The notes under the pieces are model-generated. The model ran no database searches. It was not told the origin of the DNA and saw only the letters and a list, made by a program, of their open reading frames with translations. From assembly GCA_916715765.1 (NCBI GenBank), contig CAKAPG010000002.1, positions 1-64,000 on the forward strand: a stretch of 64,000 nt of DNA. Reading direction: 5' to 3'. The stretch's first letter is position 1. Each line of letters begins with the position of its first letter. The DNA is from an uncultured Atopobium sp. (GTDB lineage: Bacteria > Actinomycetota > Coriobacteriia > Coriobacteriales > Atopobiaceae). Positions 9,482 through 17,067 of the stretch are shown here, in pieces. The position numbers and the translations under genes are program-made.

Positions 9482-9513
9482 CCTCAGCGCTCGGCATGAG
9501 ACGAGCGCTGAGG
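9482..9513. repeat. Perfect 12-bp hairpin upstream of the SPFH operon
   Basis: CCTCAGCGCTCG (9482-9493) pairs perfectly with CGAGCGCTGAGG (9502-9513) around an 8-nt loop. No T-run follows on either strand. It is followed by a GC-rich stretch of GCGTGGC-like repeats at about 9523-9556. It may be part of the 5' leader or control region of the SPFH operon. Confidence 0.5.
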
Positions 9514-9624
9514 TCGAGCAAGGTGCGTGGCGCGTGGCGCGCGGCGCGTGGCGAGAAGAACGCTGCATGTGGCGCCTGGTGAGAAGGTCGCTGTACGCAA
9601 CGAGAAGGTCGTCTCTTCGAAACA

Positions 9625-9934
9625 GTCACCGACCTGCAAAGTTTTGATCAAGCACGCCTGATTTCTGCAAAGAATCTGTAACGTTTGCCTGAAAGCATCA
9701 AAGAATCGGTGGATTCTGCCTGATTTCATCAAAGAATCTGTGTCCTAAACACAGATTCTTTGCACTTTTCAGGCGGGCCTTTCGAGACGTGACCTTGAAT
9801 CCAGGGTGGCGGCAGGTGGTTTTCATGAGTGCTTCCATGGAGCCTGATTTTCTCGCCATGTCTGAACGATTTGCCGGAAAAGTACACCTTGTCTGAGCGA
9901 TTTGCCGGTTTTTCTCATCATGTCTGAGTAAATT
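9625..9934. repeat. 31-nt periodic degenerate repeat array
   Basis: Units that begin GCCTGA or GCCGGA/T start at 9656, 9687, 9718, 9842, 9873 and 9904. All spacings are exact multiples of 31. A weaker unit at 9625 shares CTGCAAAG at the same internal offset as the 9656 unit. The first group has the core CAAAGAATCTGT; the second has TGTCTGAGCGATTTGCCGG. Slots 9749-9841 are poorly conserved, except for the inverted half of a hairpin. The period is not a multiple of three and no gene spans it. There is no repeat-spacer contrast, so it is not a CRISPR array. This is the main content of the 789-bp gap 9357-10145. Confidence 0.6.
9731..9761. repeat. Perfect 13-bp hairpin within the repeat array
   Basis: AAAGAATCTGTGT (9731-9743) pairs with ACACAGATTCTTT (9749-9761) around the loop CCTAA. 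The flanks also partly pair (GCCTGA at 9718 with TCAGGC ending 9774). No clear T-run follows. Confidence 0.55.
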
Positions 9935-9951
9935 TACTCAGACATGATGAG
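9914..9951. repeat. 38-bp perfect palindrome
   Basis: Positions 9914-9932 are the exact reverse complement of 9933-9951, with no central loop; the centre reads GAGTAAATTTACTC. The left arm lies in the last 31-nt unit (TGTCTGAG). It is followed by CTTTTC, so a plus-strand terminator is possible, but no plus-strand gene precedes it. It may also be a cruciform or a dimeric protein site. Confidence 0.6.
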
Positions 9952-10009
9952 CTTTTCAGGCTCGCAATCAGAGCCAATCAAAAAAATGGAGAGAGGCAGC
10001 TTGATTGCA

Positions 10010-10044
10010 TAAAAACACACCTCGGGAGAAGCCCCAAGGCGTGT
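10010..10044 (-). terminator. Terminator of the lactate/malate-type dehydrogenase gene
   Basis: ACACACCTCGGG (10015-10026) and CCCAAGGCGTGT pair fully only as minus-strand RNA, with two G-U pairs, and are then followed by TTTTTATG. This fits termination about 100 bases past the dehydrogenase stop. Confidence 0.7.
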
Positions 10045-10145
10045 TCGGTGTGCACTATTGCCTGGTCGCAGCCTCGCAGCCGTCGCAGCTCACAGCCTCA
10101 CGCCCGTCGCGGCCCGCAGCCACGGCCGGCACGGCGGTCGTCGCG

Positions 10146-11114
10146 CTAGTCGATACGAGCGTCTACCTCAAGCCAGTCGAGCTGATCGATGTTGCTCTTG
10201 ACGTGCTCGCAGGACTTGCGCCATGCCTCAATCTCGGAGTCAGAAAGCTCGGGCACAAAGACCTTCTCGACACCATTGGCGCCGATAACCGCAGGAAGTG
10301 AAGAGTAGAAGCCAGAAACGCCATACACGTCGTTGAGCAGCGTGGAGACTGGCGTGATCAGCTTGGTGTCGTGGACAATAGCCTTGATGACCTCGACAGC
10401 TCCGTTTGCAATGGAGTACTCGGTGCACTGCTTGCCGCTGTAAGTGACGTAACCGCCCATGCGTCCGGCCTGCTCAAGCTCTGGGAGGTCAAAGGTCTTG
10501 CCTGTCTGAGCTGCAACTTCGTCGAGGGTGAGGCAGCCGATAGAGACGTGCGACCAGCAAGCAAACATGCCGTTGCCGTGCTCGCCGAGCATCCAAGCGT
10601 TGATGCAAGATGCTGGATAGCCGGTAGCGCCGGAAAGTGCGTGGCGGAGTCGGGCGGAATCCAGCGTTGTGCCGGAGCCGATAACCTTATTTGGATCAGC
10701 GCCGGTCAAATACTGGAGCTCGGTGGTAACAACGTCGCAGGGGTTTGCGATGTTGACCCAAACGCCATCGAAGCCAGCGTCTGCGATGCGCTTTGCAAAC
10801 TTCTTGGCCTCGTCAGTAGTGACAAAGAGCTCACCGTCGCGGTTGCCTGCAGCAGCAGCTACATGACCTGCGGCGTTAACGATAATGTCGCAGCCAGCAA
10901 GCTCCTCATAGCGGTCATCAAGCTCAAAAACGCGAGCAGGGTGTGGATAAAATGGCATTGCGTCCAGCAGGTCGTTTACCTGAGCCTTGCAGAGGACCTC
11001 ATTTGTGTCGCTAATGTAGAGCTCAGTTGCAAGTCCCTGGTAAAGCAGGGCATTTGCAACATGTGCGCCAACATGATTAGCGCCGATAATACCAATTTTG
11101 CTGATGAGAGCCAT
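10146..11114 (-). CDS. L-lactate/malate dehydrogenase family protein (2-hydroxyacid dehydrogenase)
   Basis: This 322-residue NAD-dependent enzyme has a Rossmann start KIGIIGANHVGAHVA, the NPCDVV loop and the active-site His in GEHGN. It would reduce pyruvate or a related 2-oxoacid to the L-hydroxyacid, which fits a fermentative metabolism. The glycine motif carries an Asn-His in place of the common Gly-x-Val, and the overall form is closest to L-2-hydroxyisocaproate dehydrogenase-like LDHs. Substrate choice between pyruvate and branched 2-oxoacids is therefore open. The start at 11114 has AAGGGGTGGACT upstream; the longer frame would add 38 residues that do not fit the family. Confidence 0.8.
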   Translation of the reverse strand: MALISKIGIIGANHVGAHVANALLYQGLATELYISDTNEVLCKAQVNDLLDAMPFYPHPARVFELDDRYEELAGCDIIVNAAGHVAAAAGNRDGELFVTTDEAKKFAKRIADAGFDGVWVNIANPCDVVTTELQYLTGADPNKVIGSGTTLDSARLRHALSGATGYPASCINAWMLGEHGNGMFACWSHVSIGCLTLDEVAAQTGKTFDLPELEQAGRMGGYVTYSGKQCTEYSIANGAVEVIKAIVHDTKLITPVSTLLNDVYGVSGFYSSLPAVIGANGVEKVFVPELSDSEIEAWRKSCEHVKSNIDQLDWLEVDARID

Positions 11115-11284
11115 AGTCCACCCCTTTATCTCGCCCAAAATTACTGTGCCTGATAGCCTAGCGGTTTTTTGCATAAACGGGTAACGATACAGAAAGACGA
11201 AACAGATTAGATACAACAGTCCCCTCAACGTGCCATTTAAGCCCGCAAACGGTATAGTAGTAATCCAAGATTTGGAGAGGAACT

Positions 11285-12535
11285 ATGGGATACAAGACAC
11301 CAACATGCTCTATTGCGCGTAGCTGCGGAGGCTGTGAATGGCTTTCGGTCCCCTATCCTATCCAACTTAAGCGCAAGCAAGCGCAGGTAGAAGAACTTCT
11401 CGCCCCGCTGGCAAGCATCAATAACGTAACTATCGAGCCTATCCGTGGTATGGACGAGCCTCTGGCGTATCGTCACAAGGCAGCGACGCCGTTTGCGCCG
11501 GGTAAGGGCCGCACGGTTCGCTCTGGTTTTTACGCAAGTGGAACGCACAAAATTATTGCTTCAAAGGAATGCCTGGTAGAAGACGGTCGAGCTCGCGCTA
11601 TCCTCAACGACGTGGCGTATCTTGCCGGCCAGTTCAACATCCATGCTTACCAGGAAGATCGCGGCAAGGGAGCGCTGCGCCACAGCGTAGTTCGCTGCGG
11701 ATATGCCACTGACGATGTCATGCTGGTACTGGTGGTCAACGGTCAGCACCTGCCTCACGAGCAGGAGTTTATTGCCGCGCTTCGCAAGGCGCACCCCGAG
11801 CTGACCAGCATCTTCTTGAACGTCAACCAGAAGCGCACCAACGCAATCTTAGGGCGAGAAACCCGTCTGCTTTGGGGCTCAACATCCATGAGCGACAAAC
11901 TTTTGGGCTGCACGTTTGAGATTGGCCCAACCAGTTTCTACCAGACCAACCCCCAGCAAACTGAGGTGCTCTACCAGCTGGCTATCGACGGTGCACTTGC
12001 TAGCTCCGAGCAGACCGGCGACGCGCAGGCCAGCACCTCCACTCAGGCAGCCGCTTCTGCACCAGCCAACAGCCTGCGAGTTCTTGATGCTTACTGCGGT
12101 ACAGGAACCATTGGACTTTGCTTGGCACACGCCGCTGAAGCTCAAAGCATCAACCTCTTGCTCACTGGCGTTGACCAGGTTGAAAACAATATTCAGATGG
12201 CTCGCAGAAACGCTCGAAACAATAAACTTGAAGCCGAATTTATCTGCGATGATGCCACTCGCTACATGCAAGCTCTGGCAAAAGACGGGCAGAACTTTGA
12301 CGTCATTATTCTTGATCCACCTCGCGCGGGTTCAACACCTGCCTTCCTTAAGGCAACAGCTCAGCTAGCCCAGAAGAAAATCGTGTACGTGAGCTGTAAC
12401 GTTGTGACGCAGGCCAGAGACCTCAAAGTTCTTCTCGACAGCGGGTTTGCCATTGAACGCGTAACACCTGTGGACATGTTCCCTCACACCAAGCATGTGG
12501 AGACGGTAGTATTGATGTCAAGGATGAAGGACTAA
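11285..12535 (+). CDS. rlmCD: 23S rRNA (uracil-5-)-methyltransferase, RlmCD/TrmA family
   Basis: This 416-residue SAM-dependent RNA methyltransferase has an iron-sulfur motif formed by C8, C14, C17 and a later C96. A central SAM-binding region contains VLDAYCGTGTIGL, and the catalytic end contains ILDPPRAG and YVSCN, where the Cys attacks the uracil ring. There is no separate TRAM domain, since the [4Fe-4S] motif starts at residue 8. An Ala/Ser/Thr-rich insert of about 25 residues lies before the SAM motif (about 235-260). The gene has its own terminator, and a partial copy of its 3' end lies 0.9 kb downstream (13441-13719). Confidence 0.85.
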   Translation: MGYKTPTCSIARSCGGCEWLSVPYPIQLKRKQAQVEELLAPLASINNVTIEPIRGMDEPLAYRHKAATPFAPGKGRTVRSGFYASGTHKIIASKECLVEDGRARAILNDVAYLAGQFNIHAYQEDRGKGALRHSVVRCGYATDDVMLVLVVNGQHLPHEQEFIAALRKAHPELTSIFLNVNQKRTNAILGRETRLLWGSTSMSDKLLGCTFEIGPTSFYQTNPQQTEVLYQLAIDGALASSEQTGDAQASTSTQAAASAPANSLRVLDAYCGTGTIGLCLAHAAEAQSINLLLTGVDQVENNIQMARRNARNNKLEAEFICDDATRYMQALAKDGQNFDVIILDPPRAGSTPAFLKATAQLAQKKIVYVSCNVVTQARDLKVLLDSGFAIERVTPVDMFPHTKHVETVVLMSRMKD

Positions 12536-12559
12536 ACAGTACAGAAAAGGCTTGAAATC

Positions 12560-12613
12560 AAGGGATTCCGAAGAACTGCCCCGGTTTGGGCAAATGATCG
12601 GAATTCCTTTTTT
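12560..12613 (+). terminator. Terminator of the rRNA methyltransferase gene
   Basis: AAGGGATTCCGA at about 12560-12571 pairs with TCGGAATTCCTT with one mismatch, with an inner GCCC/GGGC pairing. A run of six T follows (12608-12613). Confidence 0.75.
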
Positions 12614-12781
12614 AGACTGTTTGACAACAGTTCTGACTACTGGAAACATAAGAGTCGTAACTACAGAAATGATAACTTTGGATTTAATGCCAAAAGCCAG
12701 GTGATGAAGCTTGTTGTATTTTGCGGAATAAGTCTTATTCTGGCATTCGTTTTAACGGTAATTATTCCATTATGGTTATAA
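12614..12781 (+). pseudogene. Remnant of a small membrane protein
   Basis: The frame is open from before 12614 to a TAA at 12779-12781. It encodes a polar stretch rich in Tyr, Asn, Lys and Arg, then a single hydrophobic helix (LVVFCGISLILAFVLTVIIP). The only in-frame ATG (12704) would leave 25 residues and lacks a good ribosome binding site. It reads like the 3' end of a lost gene. Parent family not recognised. The rest of 12536-12879 is AT-rich and shows nothing else. Confidence 0.35.
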
Positions 12782-12879
12782 GGTTATGCGCGAACAAAAC
12801 TCTTTGATTTTCTGTCACAGCAAAGTTATAAGCATAGTATACGGCGACAAAGAATGGAATTTGCTAAGGAGGTAGTTTT

Positions 12880-13386
12880 ATGGATTATATACGAGCGATT
12901 CTGGACGGGATTGCAATAGCCGCAATCTTTAATGGTGCAGTAGCAGTCTTGGTACTTATTAATCCAAGATACTTTTTTGATTCTTATCCAAAGGCAATTC
13001 AGAAAGCTGCACCTGAACAGATGACAAAAAAGGGAAAAAATATATATTTCATCATAACAATTGTAATTTGCGGGATTTGCTTCATATATTCAATAGCAAG
13101 TCTTATACATACAGGCATTTCGGGCTTTTGGAATCTTTTTTGGATGGGGTACATTCAGTGGAGCATATTGAACTTAGGAGATTTCTTTTTGCTGGATTGT
13201 CCGTTGTTCCAAGGAAAACATAAGAGCAAGATTGTCATCCCCGGAACAGAGGGGCATCCTGATTATGAGCTCGGCAACTGGATGAAGCATTTGGCAATCA
13301 AGGAACATTTTGTAGTCACTCCGTTTTTGATCATATCGTTTGTAGCGGCGGTTCAGGCTTTGATTGTTGGAATATTATGGAGATGA
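12880..13386 (+). CDS. Four-helix membrane protein of unknown function
   Basis: This 168-residue protein has four predicted membrane helices (about 7-27, 55-78, 84-100, 142-165) and a loop with IPGTEGHPDYELGNWMKHLAIKEHF. The ribosome binding site AAGGAGG is strong and well spaced. Base composition is more AT-rich than the flanking core genes. It is boxed in by the rRNA methyltransferase gene and the partial copy of that gene, which suggests arrival by integration. I do not recognise the family. Confidence 0.7.
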   Translation: MDYIRAILDGIAIAAIFNGAVAVLVLINPRYFFDSYPKAIQKAAPEQMTKKGKNIYFIITIVICGICFIYSIASLIHTGISGFWNLFWMGYIQWSILNLGDFFLLDCPLFQGKHKSKIVIPGTEGHPDYELGNWMKHLAIKEHFVVTPFLIISFVAAVQALIVGILWR

Positions 13387-13435
13387 ATTTTCGGGTCATT
13401 TATCTAAATGGATAGTGAGCTTTTGTTTGGATAAA

Positions 13436-13459
13436 CTTGAATTCTCAAAGCAAGCGCAA
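13436..13459 (+). repeat. Left copy of a 24-bp direct repeat
   Basis: CTTGAATTCTCAAAGCAAG (13436-13454) is identical to 18179-18197. The next five bases (CGCAA) match TGCAA with one change, giving 23 of 24. The repeat ends at the edge of the rlmCD fragment and is not part of the intact rlmCD gene, so it marks a junction. It may be an attachment site or recombination scar. Confidence 0.6.
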
Positions 13460-13719
13460 CAACAAAAGACGGTCAAAACTTTGACGTTATTATTCTTGAT
13501 CCGCCTTGTGTAGGTTCAACACCCGCCTTCCTTAAGGCAACAACTCAGCTAGCCCAGAAGAAAATCGTGTACGTGAGCTGTAACGTTGTGACGCAGGCCA
13601 GAGACCTCAAGGTCCTTCTCGACAGTGGGTTTGCCATTGAACGCGTGACACCTGTGGACATGTTCCCCCACACCAAGCATGTGGAATGCGTTGTATTGAT
13701 GTCACGCACAGATGGGTGA
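13441..13719 (+). pseudogene. Duplicated 3' fragment of the rRNA methyltransferase gene
   Basis: This fragment encodes about 92 residues collinear with the C-terminus of the protein at 11285-12535, from KDGQNFDVIILDPP through YVSCN to a stop at 13717-13719. Identity is high at the DNA level (roughly 90 percent or more by eye), with changes mostly at third positions. Arg-Ala after DPP is replaced by Cys-Val, and the last residues differ. A stop codon precedes it, and it lacks the iron-sulfur and SAM regions, so it cannot be active. The divergence suggests it came from, or was left by, another strain's allele. Confidence 0.85.
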
Positions 13720-13827
13720 CGCGGCTGAAACCCGCATGTAACAGGGGCTTTCGGCGATAGCTGCTTCTTGTGGAGAAGGGGTCGGTCTCGCGAGATTAGG
13801 AGAATAGGCACTTATCGAGGCAAAAAC

Positions 13828-14538
13828 ATGAGTAAACCTCGGGTAGGCACAGACGATGAGAACAATCCGCGCAACAAGGCACTTAATGCCGTTGGGGAGA
13901 ATGTTGCGAAATACGCTGCAAGGCAGAGACAGCTCCCTAGGTCGTTTGCCGAATCGCTTGTCCAGCTCATGAGGGAGCAGAAGATGACGGTCGAAGCTCT
14001 CTCGGACAAATCACTCGTTGGCGTGAAAACCATACAGCGACTCCGCAACGATGAGGAATACCCAACCAGCAAGCAGACAATTCTTGCACTCTGCATTAGA
14101 TTGAGGCTTTCGCCAGCTGAAGCGGAAGATCTATTCGACAAAACGGACTTCAAACTAAACACCAAGAAGACAGAGGATGCACCTCTTGCAAAGAAAAAGA
14201 CACCGGCAAGGAAGCCGAAGATATCCGAAGATGCTGGCGATGCAATCATCCTTCACCTTGCAGGCAAGAAAGCGGTAGCGCACGGATACGTTTCTGGGGA
14301 TGCCTTTATCGTGCTCAAGGGCTCGGAATTATGCCCGGAGGAACGTGCATCCTGTCGGGAATGGATAAAGATTCATCGCAAGGAACTGATTGATGCCGGA
14401 ACGGTTAAGGACGGTGTTTTCACAGAGGATACGACGTTCAGCAGCCCATCTGCCGCAGCGGCATGCATCGTAGGCGGCGAATCAAACGGGCAAATCATGT
14501 GGATTACAGACGAAGGCGTGAAACTTAAAGACTTATAG
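13828..14538 (+). CDS. HTH regulator with C-terminal DUF4357 domain
   Basis: This 236-residue protein has three parts. An XRE-like helix-turn-helix lies at about 30-90 (VEALSDKSLVGVKTIQRLRN). A basic Lys-rich linker follows at about 105-135. A DUF4357-like domain at about 150-236 has the family pattern GDAFIVLKGSE, then FTEDTTFSSPSAAAACIVGG and SNGQIMWITDEG. DUF4357 is a small domain often attached to nucleases or regulators in accessory loci. The ATG at 13828 has only a weak ribosome binding site (CGAGGC). It is the first gene of the cassette that runs to about 16.9 kb, and it probably regulates that cassette; this is inferred from position. Confidence 0.75.
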   Translation: MSKPRVGTDDENNPRNKALNAVGENVAKYAARQRQLPRSFAESLVQLMREQKMTVEALSDKSLVGVKTIQRLRNDEEYPTSKQTILALCIRLRLSPAEAEDLFDKTDFKLNTKKTEDAPLAKKKTPARKPKISEDAGDAIILHLAGKKAVAHGYVSGDAFIVLKGSELCPEERASCREWIKIHRKELIDAGTVKDGVFTEDTTFSSPSAAAACIVGGESNGQIMWITDEGVKLKDL

Positions 14539-14543
14539 AGGGT

Positions 14544-14573
14544 GTTACATTCCGTTTCTACGGGACGTAGAAT
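14544..14573 (+). promoter_or_regulatory. Possible promoter of the 224-aa/482-aa gene pair
   Basis: GTTACA (14544-14549) and TAGAAT (14568-14573) are spaced by 18 bp, 48 bp before the ATG at 14621, which has AGGAGG at 14606-14611. The -10 matches consensus at 5 of 6 positions and the -35 at 4 of 6. A regulated start separate from the HTH gene is plausible. Confidence 0.35.
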
Positions 14574-14620
14574 AGAGACACATATTGTTTGCATGGTGAG
14601 CTAACAGGAGGCATGTTGCA

Positions 14621-15295
14621 ATGCTTGAAACGAAGAAAACGCTTATCGTAGTCTATAAGGACGAGCTTCTGATGAATCAGCTCAAGAAGATGATCGAGAC
14701 ACATGACGATGCTGAAGATAAGGTTGTCGGCACAAGGGACAACTCCATCAGCGTCGTGTCTTGGACGGAGAAGGTGTGGCTCGGTAATAAGAAAGCCGGA
14801 AACATACAAGGAAAGATCCTATTCCTCGGCGACATCAAGGGAACAGACAAGCTCATCCCCGTCATCGACGTGAAGTTCGATGACTGTGGCGTCAAATACG
14901 GATGGGCAGGCAATCAGGCTGTCCTCTATGTTGAGCCGGAAGCCTTGACCAGCCGAGAGGGCTACGACGAGTTTCTGAAGAAGTTGTCAGACCTCCCAGT
15001 TCCCAGTTTCCTGAAGACGATGAAGCAAGATATCGTTGAGAACGCCGGAGAGGAACCCGTCGTAGAGATCGCCAAGCAAGAAGAGACTGACGGCGAGAAG
15101 GAGGCTCCTGCCTTCTTGAATGCGGCGAAGAAGATTCTCGAAAGTGGAGCAGATGCCTTCGAGAAGGTCAGTGAGCAGGTCGCAGTCAAATCCGAAGAGA
15201 TATTCAGGAACAAATCCCTCATGAAAAGGCAGATGCTCTTCTACGGAGCTATCCATCTTTACAGAGATGAGCTTGAGAGCTTCATGAACAAATAG
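14621..15295 (+). CDS. Unknown soluble protein of accessory cassette
   Basis: This 224-residue protein has no signal peptide or membrane helix. Residues 1-125 look like a mixed alpha/beta domain with KTLIVVYKDELLMNQLKKMIE at the start and IQGKILFLGDIKGTDKLIPV, then YGWAGNQAVLYVEP. A charged, Glu/Lys-rich linker spans about 145-170, and a helical end (about 170-224) contains SLMKRQMLFYGAIHLYRDELESF. The first part might bind a nucleotide or signal, but I see no clear catalytic motif and do not recognise the family. It has a good ribosome binding site and ends 11 nt before the 482-aa membrane protein, so the two are very likely made together. Confidence 0.75.
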   Translation: MLETKKTLIVVYKDELLMNQLKKMIETHDDAEDKVVGTRDNSISVVSWTEKVWLGNKKAGNIQGKILFLGDIKGTDKLIPVIDVKFDDCGVKYGWAGNQAVLYVEPEALTSREGYDEFLKKLSDLPVPSFLKTMKQDIVENAGEEPVVEIAKQEETDGEKEAPAFLNAAKKILESGADAFEKVSEQVAVKSEEIFRNKSLMKRQMLFYGAIHLYRDELESFMNK

Positions 15296-15306
15296 GGTAA
15301 CTATCG

Positions 15307-16755
15307 ATGCAGACGAAAAGCGAAGTACAACAAGGCTGGGAATTTGCCGCAGCGATAATGGGAGCGGACGTAGGCGCCCACATGGGCACGGAATACGTCA
15401 GTGCCGTTGAAGCGGCAATTAAGCAGCTTGAAGATAATATTAACAACCACCAGTACCGCAATCTTGGAATCGGGCAGCTGCAGGGCTACATGCTCGAGGA
15501 ATGGGAAGCTGGCACATTTAACGTTGATGCGGTGGCGGCAGATTCGGCAGACCGCGCAGTGGTTCTTCACAGCACGGCGAAGGACTCCGTGGACATTCAC
15601 CTGAAATCCGGCACGGATTACAGTGCCAAGTCCTACGGAACCGCCGAGCAGACCGCCAGGGCGCAGGCTCGCTTCAATCCCGACACCGGTCAGGCGAGCT
15701 ATCAGGGTCAGGGCAGGCTCGTTCCGTCAGATCAGCTCGATACCGCAAAACAGACTGCACATCGGGAAGCACTCCGAAACGAACCTATCCGTGAGGACGT
15801 GTCGAAAGCCTACGGCGAGACAGAGTCGAAACTGACCGACAAGCTTGCAAACGACGAGGGTGTGGAGTCCAGATCTGCCTCCAGAAAAGACCTCGAGAAG
15901 ATGGCAAAGGAAAGCAAGAAGCAGGAGTTCAAAGCAGAGGAGCATGGCATCACAGCTGAGGGCGCGATCAAGACGGAATACCTGCTGAAGCAAGCTCTGA
16001 AAGCCGGATACACTACGGCAGCCATAACGGTAGCCGTTCAACTTGCTCCGGAGATATATAAAGCCATCGACTTCCTCATCAAGAACGGAGAACTCGACCT
16101 TTCCACAGTCAAGCACATAGGTAAGAAAGGAATATCGGCAGGTGCAGAAGGGTTCCTTCGCGGTTCGATATCGTCTGCGCTTCTCATCATGTGCGAGAGT
16201 GGTGCGCTTGGCGAAGCCTTCAAGGGAATCAGCCCGACGCTTCTCGGCACCGTTGTTGCTCTGGTTTTGCAGACCACAAAGAACAGCATTCTCGTCGCTG
16301 CAGGAAAGATGACCGCACAGCAGATGGGTGCGGCATTCGTGGATATGGTCGTTGTGTCCGGCGGATACCTCGTTAGTGCACATATTGGAGGTATCATAGG
16401 TCAGACACTCGGATTCCAGCTTCCTGTTCTCGGATACCTGCTGGGCAGCCTGATAGGAATATCCTACTGCGTCATCTACAACATCGGCAAGAAGAAGCTA
16501 ATCTCGTTCTGCGTTGATACCGGCTTCACCTGTTTTGGACTGGTAGAGCAGAACTATGAGCTTCCAGAGGACGTACTCCATGAGATGGGAGTCGAGACGA
16601 TAGAGATACCACGCACCAGAATCGAGACCACGGAGATACCGAGAATCGCCATCGGTGCGGCTGAAATAAAGAAAGCGGACTACGAGACAATCGACATCAC
16701 CGTCCTGCGCCGAGGAGTAATAGGCGTAAACAAAGTCGGGTATGTCTTCTCGTAA
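15307..16755 (+). CDS. Unknown membrane protein, putative effector of accessory cassette
   Basis: This 482-residue protein has a soluble N-terminal half (1-215) with a region DRAVVLHSTAKDSVDIHLK, then Gln/Ala-rich and charged helical stretches. A hydrophobic block at about 225-400 contains several membrane helices rich in Gly and Ala (for example TLLGTVVALVLQTTKNSILV and GGYLVSAHIGGIIGQTLGF). A soluble C-terminus follows, with a short repeat ETIEIPRTRIETTEIPR. A sensor/linker half plus a Gly-rich membrane half resembles membrane-disrupting effectors of defence systems, but no named family is recognised. It follows the 224-aa gene by 11 nt. No TTCTCGCC motif lies here, unlike most of the window. 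Confidence 0.75.
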   Translation: MQTKSEVQQGWEFAAAIMGADVGAHMGTEYVSAVEAAIKQLEDNINNHQYRNLGIGQLQGYMLEEWEAGTFNVDAVAADSADRAVVLHSTAKDSVDIHLKSGTDYSAKSYGTAEQTARAQARFNPDTGQASYQGQGRLVPSDQLDTAKQTAHREALRNEPIREDVSKAYGETESKLTDKLANDEGVESRSASRKDLEKMAKESKKQEFKAEEHGITAEGAIKTEYLLKQALKAGYTTAAITVAVQLAPEIYKAIDFLIKNGELDLSTVKHIGKKGISAGAEGFLRGSISSALLIMCESGALGEAFKGISPTLLGTVVALVLQTTKNSILVAAGKMTAQQMGAAFVDMVVVSGGYLVSAHIGGIIGQTLGFQLPVLGYLLGSLIGISYCVIYNIGKKKLISFCVDTGFTCFGLVEQNYELPEDVLHEMGVETIEIPRTRIETTEIPRIAIGAAEIKKADYETIDITVLRRGVIGVNKVGYVFS

Positions 16756-16757
16756 CG

Positions 16758-16907
16758 ATGTCAACCGAGGAAGTTTATTTACGCCTGATTGAATGGTTGA
16801 AAAACAAGCAGAAGATGATTTGGGGATTTCTGGACTCTCAAGGAGAATCCGAGATGGCTGACAGGGGGCGAGACGGTATCAGATTATCCACGCACATCCA
16901 GTCATGA
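16758..16907 (+). CDS. Possible 49-residue small protein at the end of the cassette
   Basis: An ATG two bases after the stop of the 482-aa gene opens a 49-codon frame: MSTEEVYLRLIEWLKNKQKM, then a polar tail ending HIQS. The tight spacing would allow translational coupling, but there is no own ribosome binding site. It could equally be the 5' stump of a lost gene. The remaining 160 bases to 17067 show no feature I can support. Confidence 0.35.
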   Translation: MSTEEVYLRLIEWLKNKQKMIWGFLDSQGESEMADRGRDGIRLSTHIQS

Positions 16908-17067
16908 GGAACAAGTCATAAAGCGGATATGTTTACACAAACAGGCGAAAAACTGCCTTCATCTGTGTGCACACAACCCACATCGTTTCTCACGTCTCGT
17001 GCCATGTTGAGTGCGTTGTGGTGCTTTCTCGGGTTTAGATTAAAGGCACAAATTGAATTGAGCGGCT

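Noticed and set aside
9625..9934. CRISPR array
   Set aside because: The 31-nt units lack the contrast between a constant repeat and variable spacers, and no cas genes are present.
10941..10949. DnaA box TGTGGATAA as sign of oriC
   Set aside because: A single copy inside the dehydrogenase gene; no cluster of boxes anywhere in the window, so no origin is called.
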